Shown here piece by piece: positions 52,932-61,881 of a stretch of DNA of 64,000 nt. The stretch lies in assembly GCF_026262645.1 (NCBI RefSeq), contig NZ_SHNO01000001.1, positions 124,001-188,000 on the forward strand. Direction: 5' to 3'. The notes beneath the pieces are model-generated. The model was not told the DNA's origin. It did not search any database and saw nothing but the letters and a program-made list of their open reading frames with translations. This DNA is from Candidatus Marimicrobium litorale. GTDB lineage: Bacteria; Pseudomonadota; Gammaproteobacteria; Pseudomonadales; Halieaceae. Position 1 is the stretch's first letter, and every line of letters begins with the position of its first letter. A program made the translations under genes and the position numbers.

Positions 52932-54695
52932 ATGTACGAAATATATTACAATTTTCAAGCCGAGCCGTTTCGTCTCAGCCCTGATCACCATTTTTGTTTT
53001 GAGCACAAGGGTTATGCGAGGGCCGGCGCGTACATGGCGTATGCCTACAGACGGGCTGAAGGATTTGTCATGATTACCGGGCGCCCGGGCACGGGAAAGA
53101 CAACCTTGATTGGTGATCTGGTCGAAAGTCTTTCTTCGGATAATGTCTACGTGGCGAATCTGGTCTGCACCCAGTTGCAAGCGGATGATCTGCTAAAGTC
53201 GGTTGCCTATAGTTTCGAGATCGGCTCCGTTAATATCGATAAGGCGGAGCTGTTGCACCGACTTACAGTGCTGCTGCATCGCTGGCATCGCGCCAACAAG
53301 CGAGCGCTGCTTATCGTAGACGAGGCGCAGGACCTCTCCCCGTCCGCCATGGAAGAGTTGCGCTTGCTGACCAATATCCAGCTGGATAACCAGCCTCTGT
53401 TACAGGTCTTTCTGGTGGGGCAGCCCGAATTGCGCGATCTGGTACTCCGGCCGGAAATGGAGCAGGTGCACCAGCGCATTGTCGCGGCCAGTCATATCGA
53501 CAGCATAGACCCCGAGGAGACCGAGGGCTACGTGATGCACCGGCTTCAGGTCGTGGGCTGGAAGGGCGACCCGTCCATTGAGCGGGGAATTTTTCCTCTG
53601 ATCCATAAGTTCAGTGAGGGAGTGCCGCGGCGAATCAACCTCATATGCAGTCGTCTTTTTTTGCTGGGCAGTGTGGAAGACCGCCATACTATTGAGCTAA
53701 AGGACGTGGCAGTCGTGATCGGCGAACTGCAGACGGAGGGCCTCGCCGCGGGTACTGAGTTCTCGCCCCATGATTTTCAGTCTCCCGAAGCAGCAGACTG
53801 GGTGTCGGTTCCCGCAGACGCGGCGGTGGGCGCTGTCGAGGCTGCGTCCGAACCACCTCCGCCCGTCAGCGACACCGGCAATGATAAGGAAGTAGCTCCC
53901 CTGGCCGGGGCCGACGGAGGGGAGGCAGGCGTTGAACCTGCGTCCCAGGATATCATTGCGCCGGTGTCTCCAGACCCCGCTGTGGAGGCAATATCGGCGC
54001 CGGAGGTACCACGTAGTGCGCCTGCGTCATCGACAAACCCGCAAAGCGAGGCGGCCGAGCCCGCTGCGGTTACGCAACGAACTGACGCGCAGGAGACGCG
54101 TGAAACGGGCCGCACTGGGGAAGAAGCGCGTCCGAGGCAGCGCTTGCCGGAACGTCGGGCGGAGCGCAACCGCGGCGCATGGCCGCAGCGGCTGTCCGGT
54201 GCAATAGTAGTGTTTGTCGTGCTCTTCGCCTTACTATATGTCGCGTATGACGTCAGTCCGCCGGCCCTCAAGCGCATGGTGTCTGGTTTGGTCAGTGTCG
54301 GTCAAGCGGAGCCCGAAAGCGCAATCGCGGTCGCTCCCGGCGGTACGGTAAAGCCACCCTACCGTGCGACCGTGAAGTTCGCTCCACTGACTGGTGTGCT
54401 CGATGAGGACGCCCGGGATAGGTTGGATGAGGTCGTGTCGATACTGCGCGACCAGTCCGCATCCCTGGTCTATATCGCGCCGCCGTTCGCCGGAGACCTG
54501 TACGCGGATGAGTTGTTTGCGGCAAGATTCTTTGTGGTGCAGCGTTATCTCGTTGCTGCGGGTGTTGGAGAGGATCGAGTCAAACGAACGGATGAAAAAT
54601 TGGGTGCTCGCGTCGGTGCGTTCAGTACGCCGGACGAAGCGCTCGAGGCCGAGACGGCGTCGGTCTACATAACACTGGATAATAAAAGTCGTTAA
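52932..54695 (+). CDS. XrtA-associated ATPase (ExeA-like) with a membrane helix and OmpA-like C-terminal domain
   Basis: 587 residues. The N-terminal 270 are an ExeA/GspA-type AAA ATPase: MYEIYYNFQAEPFRLSPD opening, Walker A GRPGTGKTT (about residue 50), Walker B ALLIVDEAQDLSP, and GVPRRINLICSRLFL. A long Pro/Ala/Glu-rich linker (about 280-415) leads to a membrane helix (IVVFVVLFALLYVAYDV). A periplasmic domain of about 110 residues follows whose layout recalls a degenerate OmpA C-terminal fold (FAPLTGVLDEDARDRLDEVV, AARFFVVQRYLVAAGVG). XrtA-linked ATPases (TIGR03015) are usually much shorter. It reads into the export operon after a 210-base gap. Confidence 0.88.
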   Translation: MYEIYYNFQAEPFRLSPDHHFCFEHKGYARAGAYMAYAYRRAEGFVMITGRPGTGKTTLIGDLVESLSSDNVYVANLVCTQLQADDLLKSVAYSFEIGSVNIDKAELLHRLTVLLHRWHRANKRALLIVDEAQDLSPSAMEELRLLTNIQLDNQPLLQVFLVGQPELRDLVLRPEMEQVHQRIVAASHIDSIDPEETEGYVMHRLQVVGWKGDPSIERGIFPLIHKFSEGVPRRINLICSRLFLLGSVEDRHTIELKDVAVVIGELQTEGLAAGTEFSPHDFQSPEAADWVSVPADAAVGAVEAASEPPPPVSDTGNDKEVAPLAGADGGEAGVEPASQDIIAPVSPDPAVEAISAPEVPRSAPASSTNPQSEAAEPAAVTQRTDAQETRETGRTGEEARPRQRLPERRAERNRGAWPQRLSGAIVVFVVLFALLYVAYDVSPPALKRMVSGLVSVGQAEPESAIAVAPGGTVKPPYRATVKFAPLTGVLDEDARDRLDEVVSILRDQSASLVYIAPPFAGDLYADELFAARFFVVQRYLVAAGVGEDRVKRTDEKLGARVGAFSTPDEALEAETASVYITLDNKSR

Positions 54696-54800
54696 ATAGC
54701 GAAAAAATGACCAAAACCGACTAATCTATGGGTGTAGGCTCGCAGTACGGGCGGGCGTTATTGATGGAAAGTCGTGATTATTAGTATAAAGCTTGGTTTC

Positions 54801-54863
54801 ATTGTGATGTTTGTCACAATATTGCTTTGGCCAGTGATTTAGTGGGGGGTGGCATGGTAAAAT
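54801..54863 (+). promoter_or_regulatory. CRP/Vfr-type operator and -10 element upstream of the polysaccharide export operon
   Basis: The palindrome ATTGTGA-TGTTTG-TCACAAT (54801-54820) contains TGTGA-N6-TCACA, the exact half-sites of the CRP/Vfr consensus. A -10-like TAAAAT (54858-54863) would start transcription near 54871, placing the site centre (54810.5) close to -60.5/-61.5, the class I activation position. No good -35 is seen, as expected for an activator-dependent promoter. It lies 86 bases before the export lipoprotein start codon. Confidence 0.72.
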
Positions 54864-54905
54864 CGCATGGGCCACCGATGAACATGTGTTTCCAAGGAGT
54901 GTTAG

Positions 54906-55562
54906 ATGACAATTGATAAAGAGGTGTTTTCCGGGTTGCGGGCTCTGCACAGAATGAAAGCGGGCTTGGTGACAGTATTGGCGGCCCTGCTTGTGGGCTG
55001 TGCCGTTGGCGGTGATCTTCCACCTGTGCCGGACGCGCAAGTCAACGTAGAGGTAGACTATGACTATATTATAGGGCCGGGCGACGAGATAGCCATATTC
55101 GTTTGGGGCAATAGCGAATTGAACTCATCCAGTCCGGTTCGCCCTGACGGTAAATTGACAACTCATTTGGTCGAAGACCTCCAGGCCAGTGGCAAGACTT
55201 CGACGCAATTGGCCCGTGATGTTGAAGCGGCATACTCTGAGTATGTTCGACAACCTGTGGTCAGCGTAACGGTGACCGGCTTTGAGGGCGTTCCCGATCA
55301 GTCCGTGCGCGTGATGGGAGAGGCGGTTGATCCGCAGCAGATCACCTACAAAAAACATATGACATTGCTTGACGTAATGATCGCAGCAGGTGGCCTGACA
55401 GAGTATGCGGCCGGTAATAAATCGGTCTTGATTCGTCTCGTTGACGGCAAGGAGGTTAGTTACAACCTGCGCTTGGATGATCTGGTCAAACAGGGCGATA
55501 TTTCTGCGAACCTTTCGATTATGCCCGGTGATATTGTCATCATCGCGGAATCCTGGTTCTGA
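54906..55562 (+). CDS. XrtA-associated polysaccharide export lipoprotein (Wza-like)
   Basis: A 218-residue outer-membrane polysaccharide export protein of the TIGR03027 type, forming the exit pore. The start is ATG at 54906 after AAGGAG. The signal LVTVLAALLVGCAVGG ends at the lipid-modified Cys. The Poly_export core begins YIIGPGDEIAIFVWGN, and SLBB-type repeats follow (VRVMGEAVDPQQITYKKHMT). It ends SIMPGDIVIIAESWF, as in its family. First gene of a long operon under a CRP-type site, with a 33-base gap to the chain-length gene. Confidence 0.95.
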   Translation: MTIDKEVFSGLRALHRMKAGLVTVLAALLVGCAVGGDLPPVPDAQVNVEVDYDYIIGPGDEIAIFVWGNSELNSSSPVRPDGKLTTHLVEDLQASGKTSTQLARDVEAAYSEYVRQPVVSVTVTGFEGVPDQSVRVMGEAVDPQQITYKKHMTLLDVMIAAGGLTEYAAGNKSVLIRLVDGKEVSYNLRLDDLVKQGDISANLSIMPGDIVIIAESWF

Positions 55563-55595
55563 GCAAGTATCTTGTCCGCCGGGAGCACGGTCTAG

Positions 55596-57239
55596 ATGCA
55601 GGAGATTCTTGCACAGGTCTTTTCGTTTGTTTGGGGTGTCTGGAGGCATCGTTGGCTCGCCCTGATTGTGTCTTGGAGTGTCGCGATAGCAGGTTGGGCT
55701 TGGGTGTGGCAGTTGCCAGAGTCGTATGTCGCGACAGCAAGGGTTTATGTTGATACCAACTCCCTGTTAAAGCCCCTGCTGCAAGGCTTGACCATTCAGC
55801 CCAATACGCAGGATCGCATTGGCTTGCTCAGCCGTACCCTTCTGAGCCGACCAAATCTTGAAAAACTTATGCGTATGACAGACCTCGACCTCGAGGTTTC
55901 AGGCCCCGCTGAACAAGCCTTATTGATATCAAGCTTAAAAGAGTCTATTTCTCTTTACAGTGGTGAACAGAAGGCCCAGTCGCTTTATACTATCGACGTA
56001 CAGCATCCCGACCGGGAAACCGCCAAGCGGATTGCCCAGGCGCTGCTGACTATTTTTATTGAGGGATCCCTCAGTGGAAAGCGCGAGGACGCAGACGGTT
56101 CTCTCGATTACTTGGACGAGAAAATTCAAGAATACGAGGACAATCTGGTCGAAACAGAAGCCAAAGTTGCGCAGTTCAAGCAGCAGCATTTTGATATTGT
56201 TGGCTCTGAAGGAGGCTTCTACGCCACGCTGAACCGTGAGAGAACGGCACTCGAGAGCGCACTTAGGGCGCAGCAAGAGGAACAAAACCGGGCGATAGCG
56301 CTCGAAAGCCAGATAGCGGGTGAGGATCCTCTCTACAACCCGTTGTTCATACCTGCGAAACCGTCTTTTGGTGGGCGTCAGCCCACCAAAAGGGAGCAGG
56401 AGCTGTCAAAAATACCTACGCCGTATGACCAGAAAGTCATCATGCTTACGTCCACCATGGATGATCTGAACCTCAAGTACACCCCGAGGCATCCTGAGGT
56501 GAGGCAGGCCCGGACGCTGCTTAAAGACCTCAACGCCGAGCGTGATGCCTACCAGAGAAAGGTGTTGGCAGAGCAGCGTGGCAATACCGGTGGAAATAAA
56601 ACCGGTGCGGTTGAGATGCCCGGCCCCGCGATTCCCTATTCCAGCTTGACTAGCAGTCCCGTATATCTGGAAATGCGCATGGCGTTGTCCACCGCTACCG
56701 GTAATATTGCGAGTTTAAAAGCGAGAGTAGAGGCCCAGCAGGAACGTGTGGCGGAGCTTGAGGCGCAGGTAGATTCCATTCCCGGGGTAGAGAATGAATT
56801 GCGGCAAATGGAACGGGAAATCGGACTGATGAGCAGCGCGCATAGTACGATGACCTCCAAGAGGGCGCTGGCAAGACTAGGTCAGGATGTGGAAGAGAAG
56901 GCGAGCTCTGTGACTTTCCGCGTCATTGATCCCCCGTTTGTGCCGCTAATGCCCAGTGAGCCCGATAAGCTGTTACTGAATGCGTTAGTACTGGGGGGGT
57001 CTATTGTCGTTGGCGTGGGCGTGGGTCTGCTGGTTTCTCTAATCGCGCCTGTAATCATTGATCCGCATACGCTGGTTGCCATTACCGGTCTCCCCGTGCT
57101 TGGGTCGGTGAGGTTAAATTTACAGAATGATAAGAAGCGGCGGGAGCGTCTGGAGATTGTGGCGTTTTACTGTTTGACTGCATTTTTGCCTGTAGTATTC
57201 CTCGTAATGGCTGCAGGGCAAAGCACGTTGTTCGTCTAG
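55596..57239 (+). CDS. XrtA-system chain-length determinant (Wzz/GNVR-type)
   Basis: A 547-residue inner-membrane co-polymerase that sets polysaccharide length (TIGR03007 type). The first helix is about residues 17-38 (LALIVSWSVAIAGWAWVW), followed by VATARVYVDTNSLLKPLL and a long periplasmic coiled-coil (about 160-430, e.g. KIQEYEDNLVETEAKVAQF). The proline-rich segment before helix two (PFVPLMPSEPDKLLLN) is typical. The C-terminus has extra hydrophobic helices near 460-485 and 520-545. No kinase domain is fused; the kinase is the next gene, as is normal in this system. Confidence 0.94.
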   Translation: MQEILAQVFSFVWGVWRHRWLALIVSWSVAIAGWAWVWQLPESYVATARVYVDTNSLLKPLLQGLTIQPNTQDRIGLLSRTLLSRPNLEKLMRMTDLDLEVSGPAEQALLISSLKESISLYSGEQKAQSLYTIDVQHPDRETAKRIAQALLTIFIEGSLSGKREDADGSLDYLDEKIQEYEDNLVETEAKVAQFKQQHFDIVGSEGGFYATLNRERTALESALRAQQEEQNRAIALESQIAGEDPLYNPLFIPAKPSFGGRQPTKREQELSKIPTPYDQKVIMLTSTMDDLNLKYTPRHPEVRQARTLLKDLNAERDAYQRKVLAEQRGNTGGNKTGAVEMPGPAIPYSSLTSSPVYLEMRMALSTATGNIASLKARVEAQQERVAELEAQVDSIPGVENELRQMEREIGLMSSAHSTMTSKRALARLGQDVEEKASSVTFRVIDPPFVPLMPSEPDKLLLNALVLGGSIVVGVGVGLLVSLIAPVIIDPHTLVAITGLPVLGSVRLNLQNDKKRRERLEIVAFYCLTAFLPVVFLVMAAGQSTLFV

Positions 57240-57310
57240 TAGTGACAGCAAGAAGGTCAGAAAAAAGTTAAAAAAAACAAAGAGGCGAAGGACGGTAACT
57301 GGAATCAACT

Positions 57311-58270
57311 GTGAGCATCATAGAAAAAGCAATTAAATCCCTTGGTAAAGGGAAAGCTGAGAGCGCATCCGAGGCCGAGAGCACGGTGCAGCGCGCCGAT
57401 GATCCGGCGCATTCTGCATCTGCAGGTATCGACGCAACGCTTTCTGCTACTGCGGGAGTGCAAACGAGGCCTGCTTCTATAGGAGCGGGAGAGGGAGCCC
57501 TTATGATTCCCTTCGGGCGCCTTCAGGAGCTCGGCATACTAACCCCCACGGCTCCTCGCAGTGCGATTGCCGAGGAGTTCCGGACCATCAAAAGACCGCT
57601 GCTGGTCAATATTGTGGGTGATTCTGTTACGCCTGCGGTCCCCAACGGCAAGTTGATCATGGTCACCAGCGCCTTGGAGGGAGACGGTAAGACTTTTTGT
57701 TCTATTTCGCTGGCCTTGAGTATTGCGATGGAGCAGGACAAACGCGTTTTGTTTGTCGATGGTGATTGTGCCAAGTCAACGGCTGGATCGCTGTTAGGTG
57801 TGCCGAAAAAAACCCCGGGATTGATCGACCTTATAGAAAATCGGGGCTCGCACCCGGAAAATTTCACACTTGATACCAACATGGAGACGCTACGGGTGCT
57901 TCCCTCCGGAAAATTTCACCCACATTCGAATGAGTTATTGGCGAGTTCTCGTATGCATGAATTGATACTTGAGCTGGCAGAAGAGGATGCGGATCGAGTA
58001 ATTGTTTTTGACTCGCCGCCGCTGCTGCTGACAACCGAAGCAGCGATTTTGGCAAGCTTTATGGGACAGATAGTATTTGTTGTGAGTGCGGACCAGACGC
58101 CACAGTATGCGGTGACACAGGCGATTGAACATCTTGCCGAAGACAAAATGGTAGGAATGGTGCTCAACAGAGCGCGCCGGGGCCGTAACCCCTACTACTA
58201 TAATTACGGTTATGCAGATACTCCCTACGGAAATAGCCCAGAGCATATGGGCACGGACTCAGGAAGATGA
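57311..58270 (+). CDS. XrtA-associated tyrosine autokinase (BY-kinase)
   Basis: A 319-residue cytoplasmic Wzc-C-like kinase of the TIGR03018 type. GTG start at 57311. A flexible Ala/Ser-rich N-terminus (about 75 residues) is followed by the kinase core: Walker A SALEGDGKTFCSISLAL, Walker A' RVLFVDGDCAKST, and Walker B RVIVFDSPPLLLT. The tail NPYYYNYGYADTPYG is the tyrosine cluster that is autophosphorylated, which the locus phosphatase would reverse. It sits 71 bases past the chain-length gene, and its stop codon (58268-58270) is just before the next gene's start. Confidence 0.94.
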   Translation: MSIIEKAIKSLGKGKAESASEAESTVQRADDPAHSASAGIDATLSATAGVQTRPASIGAGEGALMIPFGRLQELGILTPTAPRSAIAEEFRTIKRPLLVNIVGDSVTPAVPNGKLIMVTSALEGDGKTFCSISLALSIAMEQDKRVLFVDGDCAKSTAGSLLGVPKKTPGLIDLIENRGSHPENFTLDTNMETLRVLPSGKFHPHSNELLASSRMHELILELAEEDADRVIVFDSPPLLLTTEAAILASFMGQIVFVVSADQTPQYAVTQAIEHLAEDKMVGMVLNRARRGRNPYYYNYGYADTPYGNSPEHMGTDSGR

Positions 58271-58272
58271 TT

Positions 58273-59853
58273 ATGGAGTTTAAAGAGTCTAGATTGTGCC
58301 AGCGTATGCTGGTGCTTGCATTCGGCGCCGGTGTCTTTGCCAGCAGCGTACAAGCGGCCAAGTGGGAGCGCGACATAGTCGTGGCACCAAGCCTGATTTA
58401 TACGGATAACGTGTGTCTTACGAAGGACGATAAACGCAGCGACTGGACGGGTGTTGCTTTGCTAACGCCGTCCGGCACTGTCTCGGTAGAGACAAGCAAA
58501 ACGAAAGCGCGTTTGAGTGGCTCTGTGACGGTCAATACACTCTCTGACGGCGACCTCAGAGATGACGGTTGTACTGGAGACTCTCTTGATGACAGGCAGA
58601 AATATTTTCCTCGCCTGCTGGGTACGATGAATACCATACTGATAGAAGACTGGGTGAAACTTAACGTCAGCGCCCGGGCAGATCAGAACCGGGTCAGTTC
58701 CGCCCGGGCCAGCAGTAATGATGGTCTCGATCGCAACGGTAATACAAATACCTTTTATCGGTATGAAATAAGCCCCTCTACCTCGCGTAAAATTGGGCGG
58801 AATACAAAAGCGGACTTACGCTATACCTATAGCCAGGTGCTTAATTCAGAGGATTCGGTCAGTGATAGTAGTCGTCACGCCGTCGTATCTTCGGTCAAGG
58901 GCGAGTTAAACCCGCGCATGACATGGGATGTGAAGGGCCGTTACAGCAACACGTCATATAGCGATGATGCGGTCAATGTGTTCACAGGAGAGAGCGTGCC
59001 CAGGGAAGACACCGAGCTCAAGTCGCTGTCAGGTAAGCTCGGCTATCAACTGACCCGCACCCTGCAGGTCAATGGCACTTACGGTTGGGAATGGAATAGT
59101 TTTCAGACTTTTCAGGGCAATGACACGGGCGGTCAAGCCTGGGATTTAGGCTTGCGGTGGGCGCCGTCTCCTCGAACGGTAGTCGATGTTGGCATAGGAG
59201 ATCGTTTTTTCGGGACTACCCCGCGTGTAAGAATCAGGCACGAGCGTCAGCGTAGTACGATCACCGCTAACTACGAAAAAGTGATTACCTTTCAGCGTGA
59301 CCTGGCAACCTATGGTATCAACGATCCCGCTGAGGGCCTGGGCAGTTACAGTAGTGGGGATCCACTCTTCAGTGGTGGCGGTGATCGCTTTGACGCCGAC
59401 GGCGATGCTGTTGATGGCATCGGCACCGATACCAGCATTAACAGCGACGGGGTAATCATTGACGAGCGCATGACGCTTACCTATGTCTACAAGGGACGTG
59501 CCGGAACGTTGCAGATGTTTGGCAGCTATTCTCAACAGACTCGGGAAGAAGATGGGCAGGAAGCGGATTTCACCGACTGGGAAATCTCCTTCAGTCCGAC
59601 GATGTCAGGGCGCTACAACTTGGTCGGATCAGTCTATTATGAAGACGTAAAGCCAGCCGGTTTCACCACTGGTCAGGACTTTAATAACCAAGCTAAATCA
59701 GAACAATGGACCTATCGATTGAATCTCACTTACCGCATGAGTGACCGCATGAACTTGACTTTCGGTTATCGCTTTGTCGATCGACAATCAGAGTTGCGTC
59801 TCAATGAGTACAAGGAAAATCTCTTTCTAATTGGGTTCAGGATTTTCCTGTAG
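58273..59853 (+). CDS. PEP-CTERM/XrtA-associated outer-membrane beta-barrel (TIGR03016 family)
   Basis: 526 residues from the ATG at 58273, six bases after AGGAAG; the ATG at 58267 abuts that site and overlaps the kinase stop. A Sec signal (MLVLAFGAGVFASSVQA) leads to a barrel with alternating strands ending in LIGFRIFL. YTDNVCLT-like openings and VDVGIGDRFFGTTP are typical of this family, predicted to help polymer cross the outer membrane. It is flanked by the kinase and WecB genes in the export operon. Confidence 0.9.
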   Translation: MEFKESRLCQRMLVLAFGAGVFASSVQAAKWERDIVVAPSLIYTDNVCLTKDDKRSDWTGVALLTPSGTVSVETSKTKARLSGSVTVNTLSDGDLRDDGCTGDSLDDRQKYFPRLLGTMNTILIEDWVKLNVSARADQNRVSSARASSNDGLDRNGNTNTFYRYEISPSTSRKIGRNTKADLRYTYSQVLNSEDSVSDSSRHAVVSSVKGELNPRMTWDVKGRYSNTSYSDDAVNVFTGESVPREDTELKSLSGKLGYQLTRTLQVNGTYGWEWNSFQTFQGNDTGGQAWDLGLRWAPSPRTVVDVGIGDRFFGTTPRVRIRHERQRSTITANYEKVITFQRDLATYGINDPAEGLGSYSSGDPLFSGGGDRFDADGDAVDGIGTDTSINSDGVIIDERMTLTYVYKGRAGTLQMFGSYSQQTREEDGQEADFTDWEISFSPTMSGRYNLVGSVYYEDVKPAGFTTGQDFNNQAKSEQWTYRLNLTYRMSDRMNLTFGYRFVDRQSELRLNEYKENLFLIGFRIFL

Positions 59854-59863
59854 AGGTTGCTTT

Positions 59864-61000
59864 ATGGGCGGCGAGTCAGGGTCAAAGCGAGTTCTCTGTG
59901 TGGTGGGCGCTCGGCCAAATTTCATGAAAATTGCGCCTATTATGCGCGCCTTCGCGGGGTCCTCATCCAGTCTGAATGCCACTTTGGTGCATACTGGCCA
60001 GCACTACGACGTGGCTATGAAACATGCGTTTTTCGATCAGCTGCATATTCCTGAACCTGATGTAGATCTTGGGGTCGGGTCGGGCACTCACGCTCAGCAA
60101 ACCGCAGAAATAATGAAACGATTCGAGCCTGTGCTGGATGACGTGCATCCCTGTGCGGTACTGGTGGTGGGAGACGTAAACTCGACTATTGCTTGTGCGC
60201 TTGTAGCGGTGAAGAAAGGCATTCCTGTTGTCCACGTGGAGGCGGGTTTGCGCAGTGGCGATCGTGGCATGCCGGAGGAAATTAATCGGATATTGACCGA
60301 TCAATTATCCGATTTACTCTTTCTTACGGAGGATAGTGCGAAGAATAATCTGGCCAAAGAGGGGATTGCCGGTGAAAAGATTCACTTTGTCGGAAACGTC
60401 ATGATCGATACCCTGTTACATAACCTCGCCGATGCGATTCCTGCAAAAACATCATTATCAAGCATGCAGCTTGACAGTGCACTCTGTGAAAAAGGGCGTT
60501 ATGGCGTTGTCACTCTGCACCGTCCGTCGAACGTCGATGACCCCGCGGTGCTGCGTGGTCTGTTGGAAGTGCTTGCTCGCGTTAGTGAGCGCACGCCCTT
60601 GTTGTTTCCGATTCATCCTCGCACCGAGGCTTGCATCGAATCGGCAGGACTCCACGCAATACTTGAGAAAGCCGCGATAACCGCAATCCCTCCCCAGGGT
60701 TATCTGGAAATGCTTGGCCTGATGAAAGATGCGCAGGTAGTACTTACCGACTCAGGGGGTATACAGGAGGAAACCACCGCACTTGGCGTGCCCTGCATAA
60801 CACTGCGTGACAACACAGAGCGGCCGATTACCGTTGAGCAGGGGACCAATACGATCGTAGGCACAGATCACGCCAAGATCATGGCCTGCTACGAGGACGT
60901 CGTGTTGACAGGTGGAAAAGTGGGTAGGGTGCCTGACCTTTGGGATGGGAACGCAGCCTCGCGCATAGTCCAGATTATGCACCAGTGGGCATCGGGATAA
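59864..61000 (+). CDS. wecB: UDP-N-acetylglucosamine 2-epimerase (non-hydrolysing)
   Basis: 378 residues from the ATG at 59864 after TAGAGGTTGCTTT; the TTG at 59831 lies inside the previous gene. It interconverts UDP-GlcNAc and UDP-ManNAc. The GT-B fold shows ARPNFMKIAPIMRAF, HTGQHYD, HVEAGLRSGDRGMPEEINR and TDSGGIQEETTALG, all active-site blocks of WecB. With the TviB-like dehydrogenase it supplies UDP-ManNAcA-type precursor for the polymer. Placed inside the export operon. Confidence 0.95.
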   Translation: MGGESGSKRVLCVVGARPNFMKIAPIMRAFAGSSSSLNATLVHTGQHYDVAMKHAFFDQLHIPEPDVDLGVGSGTHAQQTAEIMKRFEPVLDDVHPCAVLVVGDVNSTIACALVAVKKGIPVVHVEAGLRSGDRGMPEEINRILTDQLSDLLFLTEDSAKNNLAKEGIAGEKIHFVGNVMIDTLLHNLADAIPAKTSLSSMQLDSALCEKGRYGVVTLHRPSNVDDPAVLRGLLEVLARVSERTPLLFPIHPRTEACIESAGLHAILEKAAITAIPPQGYLEMLGLMKDAQVVLTDSGGIQEETTALGVPCITLRDNTERPITVEQGTNTIVGTDHAKIMACYEDVVLTGGKVGRVPDLWDGNAASRIVQIMHQWASG

Positions 61001-61005
61001 AGCTT

Positions 61006-61881
61006 ATGGGTGCCCCGGTTGTAACGCTCGACAGTGGGCGAATGTGCAATGCGATGACCGTAGATGTGGAAGATTATTTTCAGGTCTCCGCTTTCGAGCC
61101 GCATGTTGACAGAGCAACCTGGGACAATTTTCCCAAGCGTGTGGAAGATAACACGTTACGTATACTCGATCTCTTCGCTCGCCATGAGGTCAGGGCTACA
61201 TTTTTCATGCTTGGCTGGGTGGCGGAGCGCCATCCTGGACTTGTTAAAAAAATTGTTGAGTCTGGACACGAGCTAGCCAGCCACGGCTGGGAGCACATAC
61301 GCGTCAATACTCAGACGCCGGAAGCTTTTAGAGATGATATCGAGCGCACCCGAAGTCTTCTTCAGGACTTGAGCGGTGAGCCAGTGATTGGATACCGGGC
61401 GGCTAGTTATTCTATCGGGACGAATGAAGCCTGGGCTTGGGATCAACTGGCAGCAGCGGGGTACGAGTATAGTTCTAGCATCGTGCCGATCCGACATGAT
61501 CTTTATGGTATACCCGGAGCACCACGTTTCCCTTTTAGCACTGCAGGTGGAGCGCTTCTCGAAATTCCGATTACGACCGTACCCTTGGCTGGACGCAATA
61601 TTAACTGTGGCGGCGGTGGGTGGTTCCGCTTGTTTCCTTATGCTTTTTCTCGATGGGCGCTTGCGCGAGTCAACCGATTGGATGGAGAGTCAGGTATTTT
61701 CTATTTTCACCCATGGGAAATAGACCCTGATCAGCCTCGCCAGCAGCAACTGGGCGTGAAGACGCGTTTTCGTCATTACCTCAACCTGGATCGTACGTAT
61801 AGTCGATTAGAGAAATTGTTGACCGATTTTTCCTGGGGCCGAATGGATGAAATTTTTCTGACAGAAGGCGGACGGACTTGA
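61006..61881 (+). CDS. Polysaccharide deacetylase of the XrtA system (DUF3473)
   Basis: About 291 residues from the ATG at 61006, six bases past the wecB stop; ATG codons at 61042 and 61054 are also possible. NodB-type fold: TVDVEDYFQVSAFEP (metal Asp), ATFFMLGWVAERHPGLV, ASHGWEHIRV (metal His pair) and the C-terminal FYFHPWEIDPDQPR of the DUF3473 extension (TIGR03006). It probably removes N-acetyl groups from the polymer in the periplasm or at the membrane. The stop overlaps the FemAB start by 4 bases. Confidence 0.93.
   Translation: MGAPVVTLDSGRMCNAMTVDVEDYFQVSAFEPHVDRATWDNFPKRVEDNTLRILDLFARHEVRATFFMLGWVAERHPGLVKKIVESGHELASHGWEHIRVNTQTPEAFRDDIERTRSLLQDLSGEPVIGYRAASYSIGTNEAWAWDQLAAAGYEYSSSIVPIRHDLYGIPGAPRFPFSTAGGALLEIPITTVPLAGRNINCGGGGWFRLFPYAFSRWALARVNRLDGESGIFYFHPWEIDPDQPRQQQLGVKTRFRHYLNLDRTYSRLEKLLTDFSWGRMDEIFLTEGGRT

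Noticed and set aside
53777-54277. Long open frame on the minus strand inside the XrtA ATPase gene
   Set aside because: It mirrors the Pro/Ala-rich linker of the plus-strand gene; high GC at codon positions creates spurious open frames. The amino acid make-up is biased and shows no motif.
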